Part shown: in pieces, positions 1-8,276 of the stretch
Numbering within the stretch: position 1 is the stretch's first letter
Layout: each line of letters starts with the position of its first letter
DNA from: an uncultured Gammaproteobacteria bacterium
GTDB lineage: Bacteria; Pseudomonadota; Gammaproteobacteria; PS1; Pseudothioglobaceae
Length of the DNA stretch: 64,000 nt
NCBI GenBank assembly: GCA_902556205.1
Contig: CACDVH010000001.1
Coordinates: 1-64,000 of the forward strand
Direction: 5' to 3'
Notes under the pieces: model-generated
Seen by the model: the letters and a program-made list of their open reading frames with translations, nothing else
Database searches by the model: none
What the model was told of the DNA's origin: nothing
Made by a program: the position numbers and the translations under genes

Positions 1-34
1 TGTGCGAGTTTTCTAGGTTGATCTTATTAATTCC

Positions 35-397
35 CTAAAAAGATAAAAAAGAATCTGCCTCTAGAGAAAGTTCTATCAAAATATCTGGCATAGCAAATTC
101 TGCATTATATTCTTTTAATATATTTTCATCATAACCTCTTGCCTTAGCAGACATGCCTGATACATAAATTTTAGTATTAGTTTCTTTAAGATGATCTAGG
201 TGTTCTTTCACATCCCCTGTACCCTGTCCTACTATTTCTCCTTTTTCTTTACAATTCATAAGATGGACTCCATCAGCAGCAAAAAAGACTCTAACATCAT
301 GTCCTTTTTTTTGAGCATTTACCGCAACCAAAAGACCTAAGGTTGCTTTATTTTTCAACTCAGGTCCACTGTGAATGTTTATATAAACTTTTGCCAT
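35..397 (-). CDS. DsrE/YchN-family small protein
   Basis: A 120-residue soluble protein with the DsrE-like sulfur-relay fold: an opening beta strand with HSGPE, a helix with the GLLVAVNAQKKGHDV pattern, then VRVFFAADGV and a C-terminal SAKARGY segment. Family members (DsrE, TusD, YchN) carry persulfide sulfur on a cysteine. Here the stretch where a cysteine is often found reads VSGMSAKARG, and the only cysteine is C49, so sulfur-carrier activity is doubtful. The ATG is preceded by a purine-rich AGGAAACAGG-type site. It is followed upstream by a phage-like ORF and tRNA-Met, so its operon context is uninformative. The fold assignment is fairly secure; the role is unknown. Confidence 0.7.
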   Translation of the reverse strand: MAKVYINIHSGPELKNKATLGLLVAVNAQKKGHDVRVFFAADGVHLMNCKEKGEIVGQGTGDVKEHLDHLKETNTKIYVSGMSAKARGYDENILKEYNAEFAMPDILIELSLEADSFLSF

Positions 398-429
398 ACC
401 TGTTTCCTTTACTCAATAATATTTAAAAT

Positions 430-813
430 TTATTTTATCTCATATTTGATTTTCATTCTACTCCAAACCATTTCATATTCTTTATCTAAAATTTTTAACT
501 TTCTCTGTATTTCTATGTTTTTTTTTAATACTGAGTGAACAGAGTTTCCACTTACACCCCATTTCTTTCCTTTGTGCGTAGTTATTTTTTGTGTATTGAG
601 ATGTCTTGAAATCTTCCTATATCCCAATCCACTATCGTGAAGTGATTTGATTAGAGAGTGCGTTTCCTCTTGTTGTTTTGAGTATCTATCCTTATGAGGA
701 TATACAAATCTATTAGTTCTATGGGATACGGAGAAGTATAAAAAATGGGAGTAATCTAACTCCTTATTCACGATTATTCGGTTGGTATTTGATGCGGATA
801 AGTCCGCATTCAC
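430..813 (-). CDS. Recombinase/phage-like helix-turn-helix protein (hypothetical)
   Basis: A 127-residue basic protein. The central part (about residues 46-95) runs ETHSLIKSLHDSGLGYRKI, then SRHLN, then THKGKKW and SVHSVLKK. This resembles the Recombinase-type helix-turn-helix (pfam07508-like) seen in serine recombinases and in small proteins of marine phages and islands. The reading starts at a GTG inside a 7-bp inverted repeat (792-809), so the start is uncertain and the protein may be a fragment. It lies just beyond the 3' end of tRNA-Met, where integrated elements often sit. No integrase catalytic domain is visible. It could be an island remnant; function unknown. Confidence 0.45.
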   Translation of the reverse strand: MNADLSASNTNRIIVNKELDYSHFLYFSVSHRTNRFVYPHKDRYSKQQEETHSLIKSLHDSGLGYRKISRHLNTQKITTHKGKKWGVSGNSVHSVLKKNIEIQRKLKILDKEYEMVWSRMKIKYEIK

Positions 814-968
814 ACCTACTCTACGGTTATTTAATAATTATTATTTATCTAATTATTTGGATTAAAGCGAGGTGTAGAAAAAGGGTATTTTTTAGTCCTA
901 TTGTGTACTGAGTGTGTACTGGAGCAATATTTAGATTTAAGTGAAATGGCTTAAAGCCTTATGGGATA

Positions 969-1045
969 TGGTGGTTATGGGTGGACTTGAACCACCGACC
1001 CCAGCATTATGAATGCTGTGCTCTAACCAGCTGAGCTACATAACC
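969..1045 (-). tRNA. tRNA-Met (CAT), elongator
   Basis: A complete 77-nt cloverleaf on the minus strand. The acceptor stem is GGTTATG/CATAACC, the D arm is GCTC-AGCTGGTTA-GAGC, the anticodon loop is TTCATAA (anticodon CAT), the T loop is TTCAAGT, the discriminator base is A, and CCA is encoded. The G1-C72 pair and overall similarity to enterobacterial metT support elongator Met. The chief alternative is tRNA-Ile2, whose CAT anticodon is lysidine-modified; the sequence fits Met better. Confidence 0.92.
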
Positions 1046-1058
1046 AAAAAGAGCGCTT

Positions 1059-1087
1059 ATTATCGAAATATTTGCTCCAAAAGTCAA
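1059..1087 (-). promoter_or_regulatory. Sigma70 promoter of tRNA-Met
   Basis: On the minus strand a TTGACT -35 (1082-1087) and a GATAAT -10 (1059-1064) are separated by exactly 17 bp. They sit 13 bp upstream of the first base of tRNA-Met, which is the expected layout for a stable-RNA promoter. Confidence 0.8.
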
Positions 1088-1177
1088 GCAAAATAGAGCA
1101 TTAATAATATCATTCGGACTGTATCAGCTTCATTTCGATATAAAATTTAAATATGAGTATCAATAATTGATAAATAT

Positions 1178-1792
1178 ATGAAGAGTAAGGTTATAAAAGT
1201 GGCTCTGACTGGCGGCATTGCATCAGGCAAAAGTTTAGTTAGTGATTTACTTGAAATTCATGGATGCAAAATTATTGATCTTGATGTCATTTCACGTGAA
1301 GTTGTGATGCCAGGCACCGAGGGCCTCCAGGAATTAGTTGATACTTTTGGTAAATCAATTCTATCGAGCGATGGCTCACTTGATCGCAAAAACTTAAGAG
1401 ATGTTCTGTATAAAAAAGGAAGAAATAGGGCATTAATTGAACAGATCCTTCACCCAAAGATTCTTCATAAAATGAAAGCAATGATGGATGACTGTCATGA
1501 GGGAGTGATGATAGTTGTTATACCTCTTCTTGTTGAAAAAGAACTTTGGGGCCCATTTGATAGAGCTATCTTAGTTGACTGTGAAAATGAAACGCAAATT
1601 AAGCGCCTCATGGTAAGAGATGATATTGACTCAGCAAAAGCCAAAATAATGTTGATGGCTCAAGCGAGTCGTGAGCAACGTCTTAAGCTAAATGAACATC
1701 TTCCAACTGATATCATTGAAAATAACTCGAGATTGAGCGACCTTAAAGATAAAGTTCAATTGCTTAATCAAAAGCTGTTTTCACTTATCTAA
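1178..1792 (+). CDS. coaE: Dephospho-CoA kinase
   Basis: Catalyses the last step of coenzyme A synthesis, ATP-dependent phosphorylation of the 3'-hydroxyl of dephospho-CoA. The 204-residue length is typical. The P-loop GGIASGKS is at residues 12-19, followed by the conserved DLDVISREVV segment with the acidic residue that activates the substrate. The LID and CoA-binding region around HPKI and IPLLVE (about residues 90-120) is also present. It stands alone between tRNA-Met and the convergent ybbP-like gene, 22 bp from that stop codon. The ATG start gives the usual short N-terminus before the P-loop. Confidence 0.95.
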   Translation: MKSKVIKVALTGGIASGKSLVSDLLEIHGCKIIDLDVISREVVMPGTEGLQELVDTFGKSILSSDGSLDRKNLRDVLYKKGRNRALIEQILHPKILHKMKAMMDDCHEGVMIVVIPLLVEKELWGPFDRAILVDCENETQIKRLMVRDDIDSAKAKIMLMAQASREQRLKLNEHLPTDIIENNSRLSDLKDKVQLLNQKLFSLI

Positions 1793-1814
1793 CTAAAATT
1801 AAGAGTCCAAAAAA

Positions 1815-4349
1815 TTACTCATTTCGAATCAGTGGATACACCTTGGGGCTAAATATGCTCCGATTTGCAAGTAAGATGAGTATGAACGAAACTGCTGCTG
1901 TTGAAACCAGTATCCATAAGGCAAGACCAAAGTCAAAGAACCATGTAAGCTGAAGAGCATTCTCTACGACAAGGTAAGAGCTAACAGTGGCCACTGAAAG
2001 CGCAAAAAATATTAAAGTCCCATAGATAACAGCAAACTCCATTGTCATCGCCTTAAGTATTGTTGGAAAGTCAACGCCGAGTATCTTATAGATAAGATTG
2101 TTATACCTTCTGAATGTGGTCTGAACCAAAACTGCACTCACAATAACAATTAAACCCACAACAATAACAATCAACGATATGGCTGTCACTGCTATGAATA
2201 CCTTATTTAATACTTCACTCACCTGTTTAAGGATTCTATCAATCTTGATTGCTGAAACGTTTGGAAATTTATCAACCACCATGGCCAAAATCTCACTGGA
2301 TGGCAAGCCAGACTTTAAAGTTCCGACATACTCATAAGGTAGTTTGTTTGCAAAAGCTTTATTAATGATGATAGCAAAATTAATTGAGATATCTCTATAG
2401 TCGACCTCTCTAAAGTTCGTAATTGTGCCCGTTACGTCTCGACCTAATATGTTCAGAATAATCTTATCATTGATTTTCATTCCCAGATCATATGCTGCCC
2501 TGCTATCCATTGAAATGAAGAGCTCATCCTCAATACCAGGCTCCCACCACTTGCCCTCAACTATTGGATTATCAAGCTTTGGTTTCTCAGACCAGGAAAT
2601 TCGTCTATCACCTCTAACCACCCATGCTGATCTGTTATTTTGAGAAACAACTTCTTCAATAGGTGTTCCATTGAGTGAGATAAAGGATGCACTTGCCATT
2701 GGACTAAATTCAATCTCTGCATTAGGGTCAACTTCTTTTATATAGGATTCAAGATCACCCTTAATATCTCTGTCAATGCTAACAAAGAATAAATCTGGTG
2801 CTAAAGATGGAATGCTATCTGATATTTCTTTTTTTAAGTTGTTAGCTACAAAACTTAGCGTTAAAAGCAGAGTCAACCCTATTCCCAAGGATATGGTCAT
2901 AATTGGTGCAAGTGATTTTTTTGCTACGATATTTCTATAGGCTATCCTGTAACTATTATTTGAAAATTTATAAATCCTCTTAATCAAAGCTATTAATAAT
3001 CTTGATACTCCATAAAAAATAAGCATAGTGCCAAAGAAAGACACAAAGTAAAAGACTGTATAAAGCTTCTGATTAGTTTGAGAAACAAAGTAGATAGTCA
3101 AGACTAAAACCAAAATAGTTAATAGTAGAATATTCTTAAATGAGAAATTTAAGCTAACAGGATTAAATGTATTACGGAATAAGGAGGCTGCTTTAATCTC
3201 ACTAATTGAATATAGAGATGGAATAGAAAAAATTAAAACCACCAGCAGACCAATGAAGAAAATGTTGAGATAGCCTAAGGCACTAAAAGAGGGTTGCAAA
3301 TTAATTCCTAGGGACTCTGGAAGAAACTCATTCGCCAATAATGGACTAAAAACACCTATCAAATATGCGATAACTGAGGTCAAGATTAGAATTAGCATAA
3401 TTTCATAAAAATACATGGTTTGAATAAAGCTTGATGGAAATCCAATGGACTTTTTAACTGCTATGCTGGTGTTACTTTGGTTAATAAATGATAAAAGTGT
3501 ATTGCTAATTCCAATTCCTGCTATGACCATGGCACTTACAGAGACTAAGTTTAAAAAATTTGAAAAATTGTCTATGACTCTGCTTAAACTTTGCCCACTT
3601 TGACCTGGTAGACGCGTCTTGATTCTATCGTCATAGGCAATAATAGAATTAATGATGTCTTCTTGCTCCTTAATCTCATTTAGTGTATTGAATTTAATTC
3701 TATACTTATGGTCAAGAAAACTACCCCCTGAGCTTAGCCCAAATTTCTCATAACTGTCCATACTAATAATCGCGAATTCGCCAAAAACAGCGCTTTCAGC
3801 AAGATCTGGAACAGATGCCACTAGGCCGGCAACTTCAAATTTTTGACCCATGATTACAATGTCATCACCTTCACTTACATTAAGAAGTTTTTGTATACTC
3901 TCATTAATTAAGACATTTGGCTTTTGATTGTTAGAGAAAATTTTCTCTGATGCATCCTGAGGAGTTGTTTCAACTTCACCATAGAGTGGATACTTATTAT
4001 CAACTGCCCTTAGCTCGGTGAATACTGGGGACTCGCCTTCCTTGGATAGCATGGTCGCAAACTCTATTGTTGAGCTGACCATTCCAAGCTCATTAAACTG
4101 CTCAATAACCTGATTTGGAAGTGGATCTATGTCACTATCTACTTGAATATCACCGCCCAAAAGCTCCTTAGAATTATTTTCAATCTCACTATTTAGCGCC
4201 TCTTTAATTGAAAACGTTAGCGAAAGAAGTAGCAGACTGACAAATAGAGTTGATATGACTACCCATAGTTTTTTATAGCTTCTTGAGAAATCCCTTAAGG
4301 CGTATTTATTGATTAATTTGAATTGCTGAAAATCAAACAATATGACCAT
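1815..4349 (-). CDS. ybbP: YbbP-like ABC transporter permease (FtsX domains)
   Basis: A large inner-membrane permease of the MacB/LolC/FtsX superfamily. There is one N-terminal membrane segment, a long periplasmic domain, a central bundle of helices, a second periplasmic domain and three C-terminal helices. FtsX-type segments are visible at VSAMVIAGIGISNTL, IMTISLGIGLTLLL and near the end. Its ATPase partner is the overlapping upstream gene. The longest reading starts at 4397, but this would overlap the ATPase gene by 65 bp. I prefer the ATG at 4349 (17-bp overlap, 844 residues); a TTG at 4340 is also possible. In E. coli this pair lies divergent to tesA, exactly as here. The substrate is unknown; lipid or lipoprotein-related export is inferred. 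Confidence 0.88.
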   Translation of the reverse strand: MVILFDFQQFKLINKYALRDFSRSYKKLWVVISTLFVSLLLLSLTFSIKEALNSEIENNSKELLGGDIQVDSDIDPLPNQVIEQFNELGMVSSTIEFATMLSKEGESPVFTELRAVDNKYPLYGEVETTPQDASEKIFSNNQKPNVLINESIQKLLNVSEGDDIVIMGQKFEVAGLVASVPDLAESAVFGEFAIISMDSYEKFGLSSGGSFLDHKYRIKFNTLNEIKEQEDIINSIIAYDDRIKTRLPGQSGQSLSRVIDNFSNFLNLVSVSAMVIAGIGISNTLLSFINQSNTSIAVKKSIGFPSSFIQTMYFYEIMLILILTSVIAYLIGVFSPLLANEFLPESLGINLQPSFSALGYLNIFFIGLLVVLIFSIPSLYSISEIKAASLFRNTFNPVSLNFSFKNILLLTILVLVLTIYFVSQTNQKLYTVFYFVSFFGTMLIFYGVSRLLIALIKRIYKFSNNSYRIAYRNIVAKKSLAPIMTISLGIGLTLLLTLSFVANNLKKEISDSIPSLAPDLFFVSIDRDIKGDLESYIKEVDPNAEIEFSPMASASFISLNGTPIEEVVSQNNRSAWVVRGDRRISWSEKPKLDNPIVEGKWWEPGIEDELFISMDSRAAYDLGMKINDKIILNILGRDVTGTITNFREVDYRDISINFAIIINKAFANKLPYEYVGTLKSGLPSSEILAMVVDKFPNVSAIKIDRILKQVSEVLNKVFIAVTAISLIVIVVGLIVIVSAVLVQTTFRRYNNLIYKILGVDFPTILKAMTMEFAVIYGTLIFFALSVATVSSYLVVENALQLTWFFDFGLALWILVSTAAVSFILILLANRSIFSPKVYPLIRNE

Positions 4350-4998
4350 CCCGTATTTCAATGATTCGATCACATCTTTTTGCAATTGAATTATCATGGG
4401 TTACCATGACAAGGGAAGTATAGCTTTTTTTAGTATATTCAAAAAGTAAGTCAATCATACTCTCTGAATTAACACTATCAAGATTACCAGTAGGCTCATC
4501 TGCCAAAATGATTTTGGGCTTATTGATAAGGGCTCGTGCGATTGCAACCCTTTGCTGCTCTCCACCGGATAACTCACTTGGTAGATGGTGCATACGATGT
4601 GAAAGGCCGAATTCACCTAAAAGCTCTTCAGCATCTTTTTCAAGGCCATATTGTTGGTTTGCTTCCAGAGATAACAAAACATTCTCCACAGCAGTTAGGT
4701 TAGGAATCAAATAAAAGGATTGAAAAACAATGCCGATATTTTTCCTTCTGACCTCTGATAATTCTTTTTCTTTTAGACCAACAATTTCTTCACCATTGAC
4801 TTTAATAGAGCCTTTGGTTGCATTTTCGAGACCGGAAGCCAGCATAATGATTGAAGTTTTGCCTGATCCGCTAGGTCCAACAATCGAGACAACTTCCGAA
4901 CTATCAATTGCAAAACTAATGCTCTTTAAAACTTCGACTTCATCGGCAATTTCACCATAACTTAATGAAACATTATTGAACTGTATAGATGCATTCAT
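4333..4998 (-). CDS. ybbA: YbbA-like ABC transporter ATP-binding protein (LolD family)
   Basis: A 221-residue ATPase that would power the downstream permease. Walker A GPSGSGKT is at residues 41-48, the Q-loop QSFYLIP at about 93, the signature LSGGEQ at 143-148, Walker B IILADE at 163-168, and the H-loop in VMVTHD. Length and motif spacing match the LolD/MacB-type group, which work with FtsX-domain permeases. The two genes overlap, so translational coupling is likely. A TATAAT on the minus strand at 5009-5014 ends 10 nt before the ATG, implying a very short leader. Confidence 0.92.
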   Translation of the reverse strand: MNASIQFNNVSLSYGEIADEVEVLKSISFAIDSSEVVSIVGPSGSGKTSIIMLASGLENATKGSIKVNGEEIVGLKEKELSEVRRKNIGIVFQSFYLIPNLTAVENVLLSLEANQQYGLEKDAEELLGEFGLSHRMHHLPSELSGGEQQRVAIARALINKPKIILADEPTGNLDSVNSESMIDLLFEYTKKSYTSLVMVTHDNSIAKRCDRIIEIRDGHIV

Positions 4999-5008
4999 TT
5001 CAAAATCT

Positions 5009-5016
5009 ATTATAAA
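5009..5016. promoter_or_regulatory. Overlapping divergent -10 boxes for ybbA and tesA
   Basis: The same few bases read TATAAT on the minus strand (5009-5014, 10 nt before the ybbA ATG) and TATAAA on the plus strand (5011-5016, 9 nt before the tesA ATG). With transcription normally starting about 7 nt after a -10 box, both mRNAs would have leaders of only a few bases. No convincing -35 box was found on either side, so this rests on the -10 matches and their placement. Confidence 0.45.
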
Positions 5017-5025
5017 ATTCAGCGC

Positions 5026-5667
5026 ATGATTATCTCAAAAAAGCATAAAGGCAAATCATTAATTGTAGCCTTAATAATGTCATTATTATTCACTAATGTT
5101 TATGCGCAAGACCCTATAAAAATTATGCTTTATGGAGACAGCCTGATGGCGGGCTATGGCTTATCTCAAAAAGAAAACTTATCTTCAGAGTTAACAAGAA
5201 GCTTCAAAGAGAACGAGCCCACAATTAAGTTTATTAACGCAAGCATCTCTGGAAATACTTCAAAGAATGGGCTATCAAGAGTTGAGTGGTCACTGGGAGA
5301 TAATCCAAGCATTGTAATCCTATGTCTTGGGGCAAATGATATGCTTAGAGGCCTAGACCCATCGCTTACTAGCAATAATTTGGATTTAATAATTAACAAA
5401 TTTATTAATAACAATTCAGTCGTTGTCCTAGCAGGCATGAAATCTCCTGAGAGTATGGGAGCAAAGTATCAACTTGAATTTGATAGTATTTATCCAGAGC
5501 TTTCCAAAAAATATGACTTGATCTTAATGCCATTCTTATTGGAGGGGATTGCGCTCGAGAAAGAGATGCTGCTTGCTGATTACAAACACCCAAATTCTAA
5601 TGGAATAAAAGTTATGGCTAACAACTTAAGGCCTTACATACTTGATGCCATTGAACAACTGAAATAG
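5026..5667 (+). CDS. tesA: GDSL-family lysophospholipase/acyl-CoA thioesterase, TesA-like
   Basis: A periplasmic SGNH hydrolase that cleaves acyl esters and thioesters. The N-terminus is a signal peptide (basic start, hydrophobic 10-24, cleavage near VYAQ). Block I is YGDSLMAGYG with nucleophile Ser39, block III is LGANDML, and block V is DYKHPN with Asp185 and His188. The length (213) matches E. coli TesA. It is divergent from the ybbA-ybbP pair, a conserved gammaproteobacterial arrangement. No ribosome-binding site precedes the ATG; the -10 box lies 9 nt upstream, so the message may be nearly leaderless. Confidence 0.92.
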   Translation: MIISKKHKGKSLIVALIMSLLFTNVYAQDPIKIMLYGDSLMAGYGLSQKENLSSELTRSFKENEPTIKFINASISGNTSKNGLSRVEWSLGDNPSIVILCLGANDMLRGLDPSLTSNNLDLIINKFINNNSVVVLAGMKSPESMGAKYQLEFDSIYPELSKKYDLILMPFLLEGIALEKEMLLADYKHPNSNGIKVMANNLRPYILDAIEQLK

Positions 5668-5676
5668 ATAGATTAT

Positions 5677-5991
5677 TTATTTAATTAATAAACGATTTAC
5701 AATCTCGTCTCCTTCCATATGAGACTCAAAAATCTCATCAATGTCTTCTTCATCAATATATTGATACCATACATTATCAGGATAAACAACTGCCACTGGG
5801 CCATTTTCACATCGACCCAGACACCTTGATTCACTTACTCCAAATCTTCCAACACCCAATGAACCATTAGCTCGGCACTTGTCTTTGGCATAACGGTACA
5901 TCTCTTTAGCTCCATTCTCTGAACAGCACTGTTTGCCATCTGTTCGGACGTTATTACAGAAAAAAATATGGCGCTTATAGAAATTACTCAT
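5677..5991 (-). CDS. Thioredoxin-like [2Fe-2S] ferredoxin
   Basis: A 104-residue protein with the cysteine layout of the thioredoxin-fold (Shethna-type) ferredoxins: C12, the C22/C23 pair, then C57 and C61 in CLGRC, which together would hold a [2Fe-2S] cluster. C39 is an extra cysteine. The opening HIFFCNN and the PVAVVYP strand fit the family. Its electron partners are not evident. It overlaps the end of rsmI by 4 bp (start codon inside the rsmI stop region), so the two are co-transcribed and probably coupled. It ends 9 bp from the convergent tesA. Confidence 0.85.
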   Translation of the reverse strand: MSNFYKRHIFFCNNVRTDGKQCCSENGAKEMYRYAKDKCRANGSLGVGRFGVSESRCLGRCENGPVAVVYPDNVWYQYIDEEDIDEIFESHMEGDEIVNRLLIK

Positions 5992-6818
5992 AGGTTAATA
6001 GCTTTTTTATAACAATATTTTTTATCTAGACCCGTAATTTTAGATGCTAGCTTGGAAGCCTTGGAGGCTCCCATCTCATCGCATAGAATTGGTAAGATTT
6101 TTTCAAGTTCACTCTTGGCTTCATCAAAATCTATTTTATCATCGGGTGAGACTATGAGGACAAATTCACCTTTCTGATGACTGGGATCACTTTCAAGATA
6201 ATCTATTAATGCTATCAAATTGTCATTAAGGATTGTTTCGAATGACTTTGTAAGCTCTTTTGCGAGACACACCCTTCGAGTCTCTCCAAAAACATCCATC
6301 ATATCCTTAATCGTTGCTAATATCCTTTTAGGGGATTCATAGAAAATAATTGTCTCATCAAGACTTCTTTTAGTTTTCAAAAGCTTTAACCTTGAGGCTT
6401 GCTTAGCTGGTAGAAACCCAAAAAAACTAAAGCTACTGCTCGCTATACCAGATGAAGACAGCGCAGCAATTGCAGCATTAGGCCCTGGAATTGGAATCAC
6501 ATTAATTCCTATTTTTTTTGCTTCTGATACTAGTTGATAACCTGGATCACTTATAAGTGGCGTACCTGCATCACTTATCAGTGCGATTGACTTTCCAGAA
6601 TTAATCTCGCTGATAATTCCATTGGCTTTCTCATTTTCATTGTGCTCATGAAATGCTGTCAAGGGAGATTTAATTTCATAATGATCAAACAATTTTTTAC
6701 TGTGCCTTGTGTCTTCAGCTAAAACCAGGTCTACATTTTTAAGGGTCTCAATAGCCCTTAAGGTAATATCACTGAGATTACCAATAGGTGTTGCAATAAT
6801 ATAAAGGGACCCACTCAT
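5988..6818 (-). CDS. rsmI: 16S rRNA (cytidine1402-2'-O)-methyltransferase
   Basis: Methylates the ribose of C1402 in the decoding centre of 16S rRNA using S-adenosylmethionine. The 276 residues follow the tetrapyrrole-methylase fold: LYIIATPIGNLSDIT at the N-terminus, LAEDTRHS, then GTPLISDPGYQL and PGPNAAIAALSSSG around the SAM pocket, and GFLPAK. The neighbouring BON-domain lipoprotein gene recalls the rsmI/yraP (dolP) neighbourhood of E. coli. The C-terminus is slightly short for the family but intact. Confidence 0.95.
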   Translation of the reverse strand: MSGSLYIIATPIGNLSDITLRAIETLKNVDLVLAEDTRHSKKLFDHYEIKSPLTAFHEHNENEKANGIISEINSGKSIALISDAGTPLISDPGYQLVSEAKKIGINVIPIPGPNAAIAALSSSGIASSSFSFFGFLPAKQASRLKLLKTKRSLDETIIFYESPKRILATIKDMMDVFGETRRVCLAKELTKSFETILNDNLIALIDYLESDPSHQKGEFVLIVSPDDKIDFDEAKSELEKILPILCDEMGASKASKLASKITGLDKKYCYKKAINL

Positions 6819-6977
6819 GAGGCAGTTTTATTTTTTTCAAAGGTTACCATGACTAATATTATGCTTTATTAATATAGAGCTTGATCAAATTTATATTTGA
6901 GTTTGGGTTTTAATTGAATCTGATTTAAAATACAAGTTAGTTATTTAATTTTCATTTCAATAAAACTAGAAGCCAAT

Positions 6978-7700
6978 ATGAAAAAAATACTCTTTCTTTG
7001 TGCAATCATTATTTCTTCTTCAATTCTTAGTTCGTGTTCACCAATAGTTCAAGGCGCTGCTGCAGTTACTACAGTAGCAACAATGAACAATGATCGAAGA
7101 ACAATGGGTGAAATATTAGATGACAAAACCCTATATATGGATTTAGGAAATATGGTCAACAAAGACCCGATGCTAGAAGATGCTCATGTTAACTTTAACA
7201 TTTATAACCAAGCAGTTTTAATTACTGGTGAAGCGCCGACCGAAAACACGAAAGAGTACCTTGAAAGTATAGTCAAAAGTAAATCTTCAAAAATTAAACA
7301 GCTTATCAATGAGGTTGAGGTAATGCCTAATAGTAGCTATTTAGACAGAGCAAAGGATGGCGTTATTACTGTTCAAATTGAAACTTTGTTTTTTGACCAG
7401 GAGGTCTTTCACCCAAGCCATGTCTCTGTTCTAACCGAGCGAGGTGTGGTGTATTTGATGGGTTCAGTGACTAAAAGGGAGGCTGAACATGCTACCAATA
7501 TAGCTAGTCAGGCAAAAAATGTTAAAAAAGTTGTCAAGCTCTTTAATTATCTAATGGCTAGGCCCGCTAAGGAAGTTGAGCGTGACAACAAGAGAAAAGC
7601 AGAGGCTGAAAAAAGAGCTGAGCTAGAGGCTAAAAAGGCTGAGCTAGAGGCCAAACAAAATGAACTTAATCAACAGCTCTATGAACTAGGGTCTGATTAA
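6978..7700 (+). CDS. BON-domain outer-membrane lipoprotein, DolP/YraP-like
   Basis: A lipoprotein: basic N-terminus, hydrophobic 4-17, then lipobox LSSC with acylated Cys20. Two BON domains follow (roughly 50-117 and 125-192), as in DolP, which helps keep the outer membrane intact. The C-terminus (195-240) is unusual: a highly charged helix with repeated AELEAK units that DolP of E. coli lacks, likely a coiled coil or peptidoglycan-facing stalk. Its last 15 bp overlap the end of the convergent rnhB. The family call is good; whether it does the same job as DolP is inferred. Confidence 0.82.
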   Translation: MKKILFLCAIIISSSILSSCSPIVQGAAAVTTVATMNNDRRTMGEILDDKTLYMDLGNMVNKDPMLEDAHVNFNIYNQAVLITGEAPTENTKEYLESIVKSKSSKIKQLINEVEVMPNSSYLDRAKDGVITVQIETLFFDQEVFHPSHVSVLTERGVVYLMGSVTKREAEHATNIASQAKNVKKVVKLFNYLMARPAKEVERDNKRKAEAEKRAELEAKKAELEAKQNELNQQLYELGSD

Positions 7701-8264
7701 TTTTTTTACCGGTGCGAATGTAAAACGATGTTGCCCTTGAATTGGGCCAAAATTTGCAAGCGCCTCAAGGTGCGCCTTTGTTCCATATCCCTTATGTTTT
7801 GAAAAACCGTATTCGGGGTATTCCTGATCAAGTGCTATCATTTGTCTATCCCTTGTAACCTTTGCAATAATTGAGGCAGCTGATATGACCGGCTCTGTTA
7901 AGTCGCCTTTTATAATTGCCCGAGAGTTTTGAATATCAGGACATCTGTTTCCGTCAACAAGGACACTAATTGTTTGACTATTATCTTCAATAAGGAGCAT
8001 TAACTGCTCTACTGCTTTTTTCATGGCCAACATTGTAGCCTCTAAAATGTTAATTTGATCGATTTCATTGCTATTAGATTGAGCAAAAGACCAGTAGCAC
8101 TCACTAGTAATTTGGTTGTAGAGTGCTTCTCTTTTTTTTTCAGAAAGTTTTTTGGAGTCAGTAAGTCCATCAACTCTAAAGCCTGGTGGAAAAGCGACTG
8201 CTGCTGCAACCACGCTACCAACCAAGGGGCCTCTTCCTGCCTCATCGACTCCAATAACTAGCAT
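7686..8264 (-). CDS. rnhB: Ribonuclease HII
   Basis: Removes ribonucleotides from DNA and RNA-DNA hybrids. The 192 residues begin with the diagnostic IGVDEAGRGPLVG, which carries the metal-binding Asp-Glu pair. Also visible are DSKKLS, LVDGN, the SIIAKVTRDR motif and GYGTKAH, all in the expected order. It lies 12 bp downstream of purD on the same strand and may be transcribed with it. Confidence 0.96.
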   Translation of the reverse strand: MLVIGVDEAGRGPLVGSVVAAAVAFPPGFRVDGLTDSKKLSEKKREALYNQITSECYWSFAQSNSNEIDQINILEATMLAMKKAVEQLMLLIEDNSQTISVLVDGNRCPDIQNSRAIIKGDLTEPVISAASIIAKVTRDRQMIALDQEYPEYGFSKHKGYGTKAHLEALANFGPIQGQHRFTFAPVKKLIRP

Positions 8265-8276
8265 TCTTTATTCATG

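Noticed and set aside
956-968. Small palindrome after tRNA-Met as a terminator
   Set aside because: The GGCTT/AAGCC stem has a one-base loop and no T tract, so it would not form a terminator.
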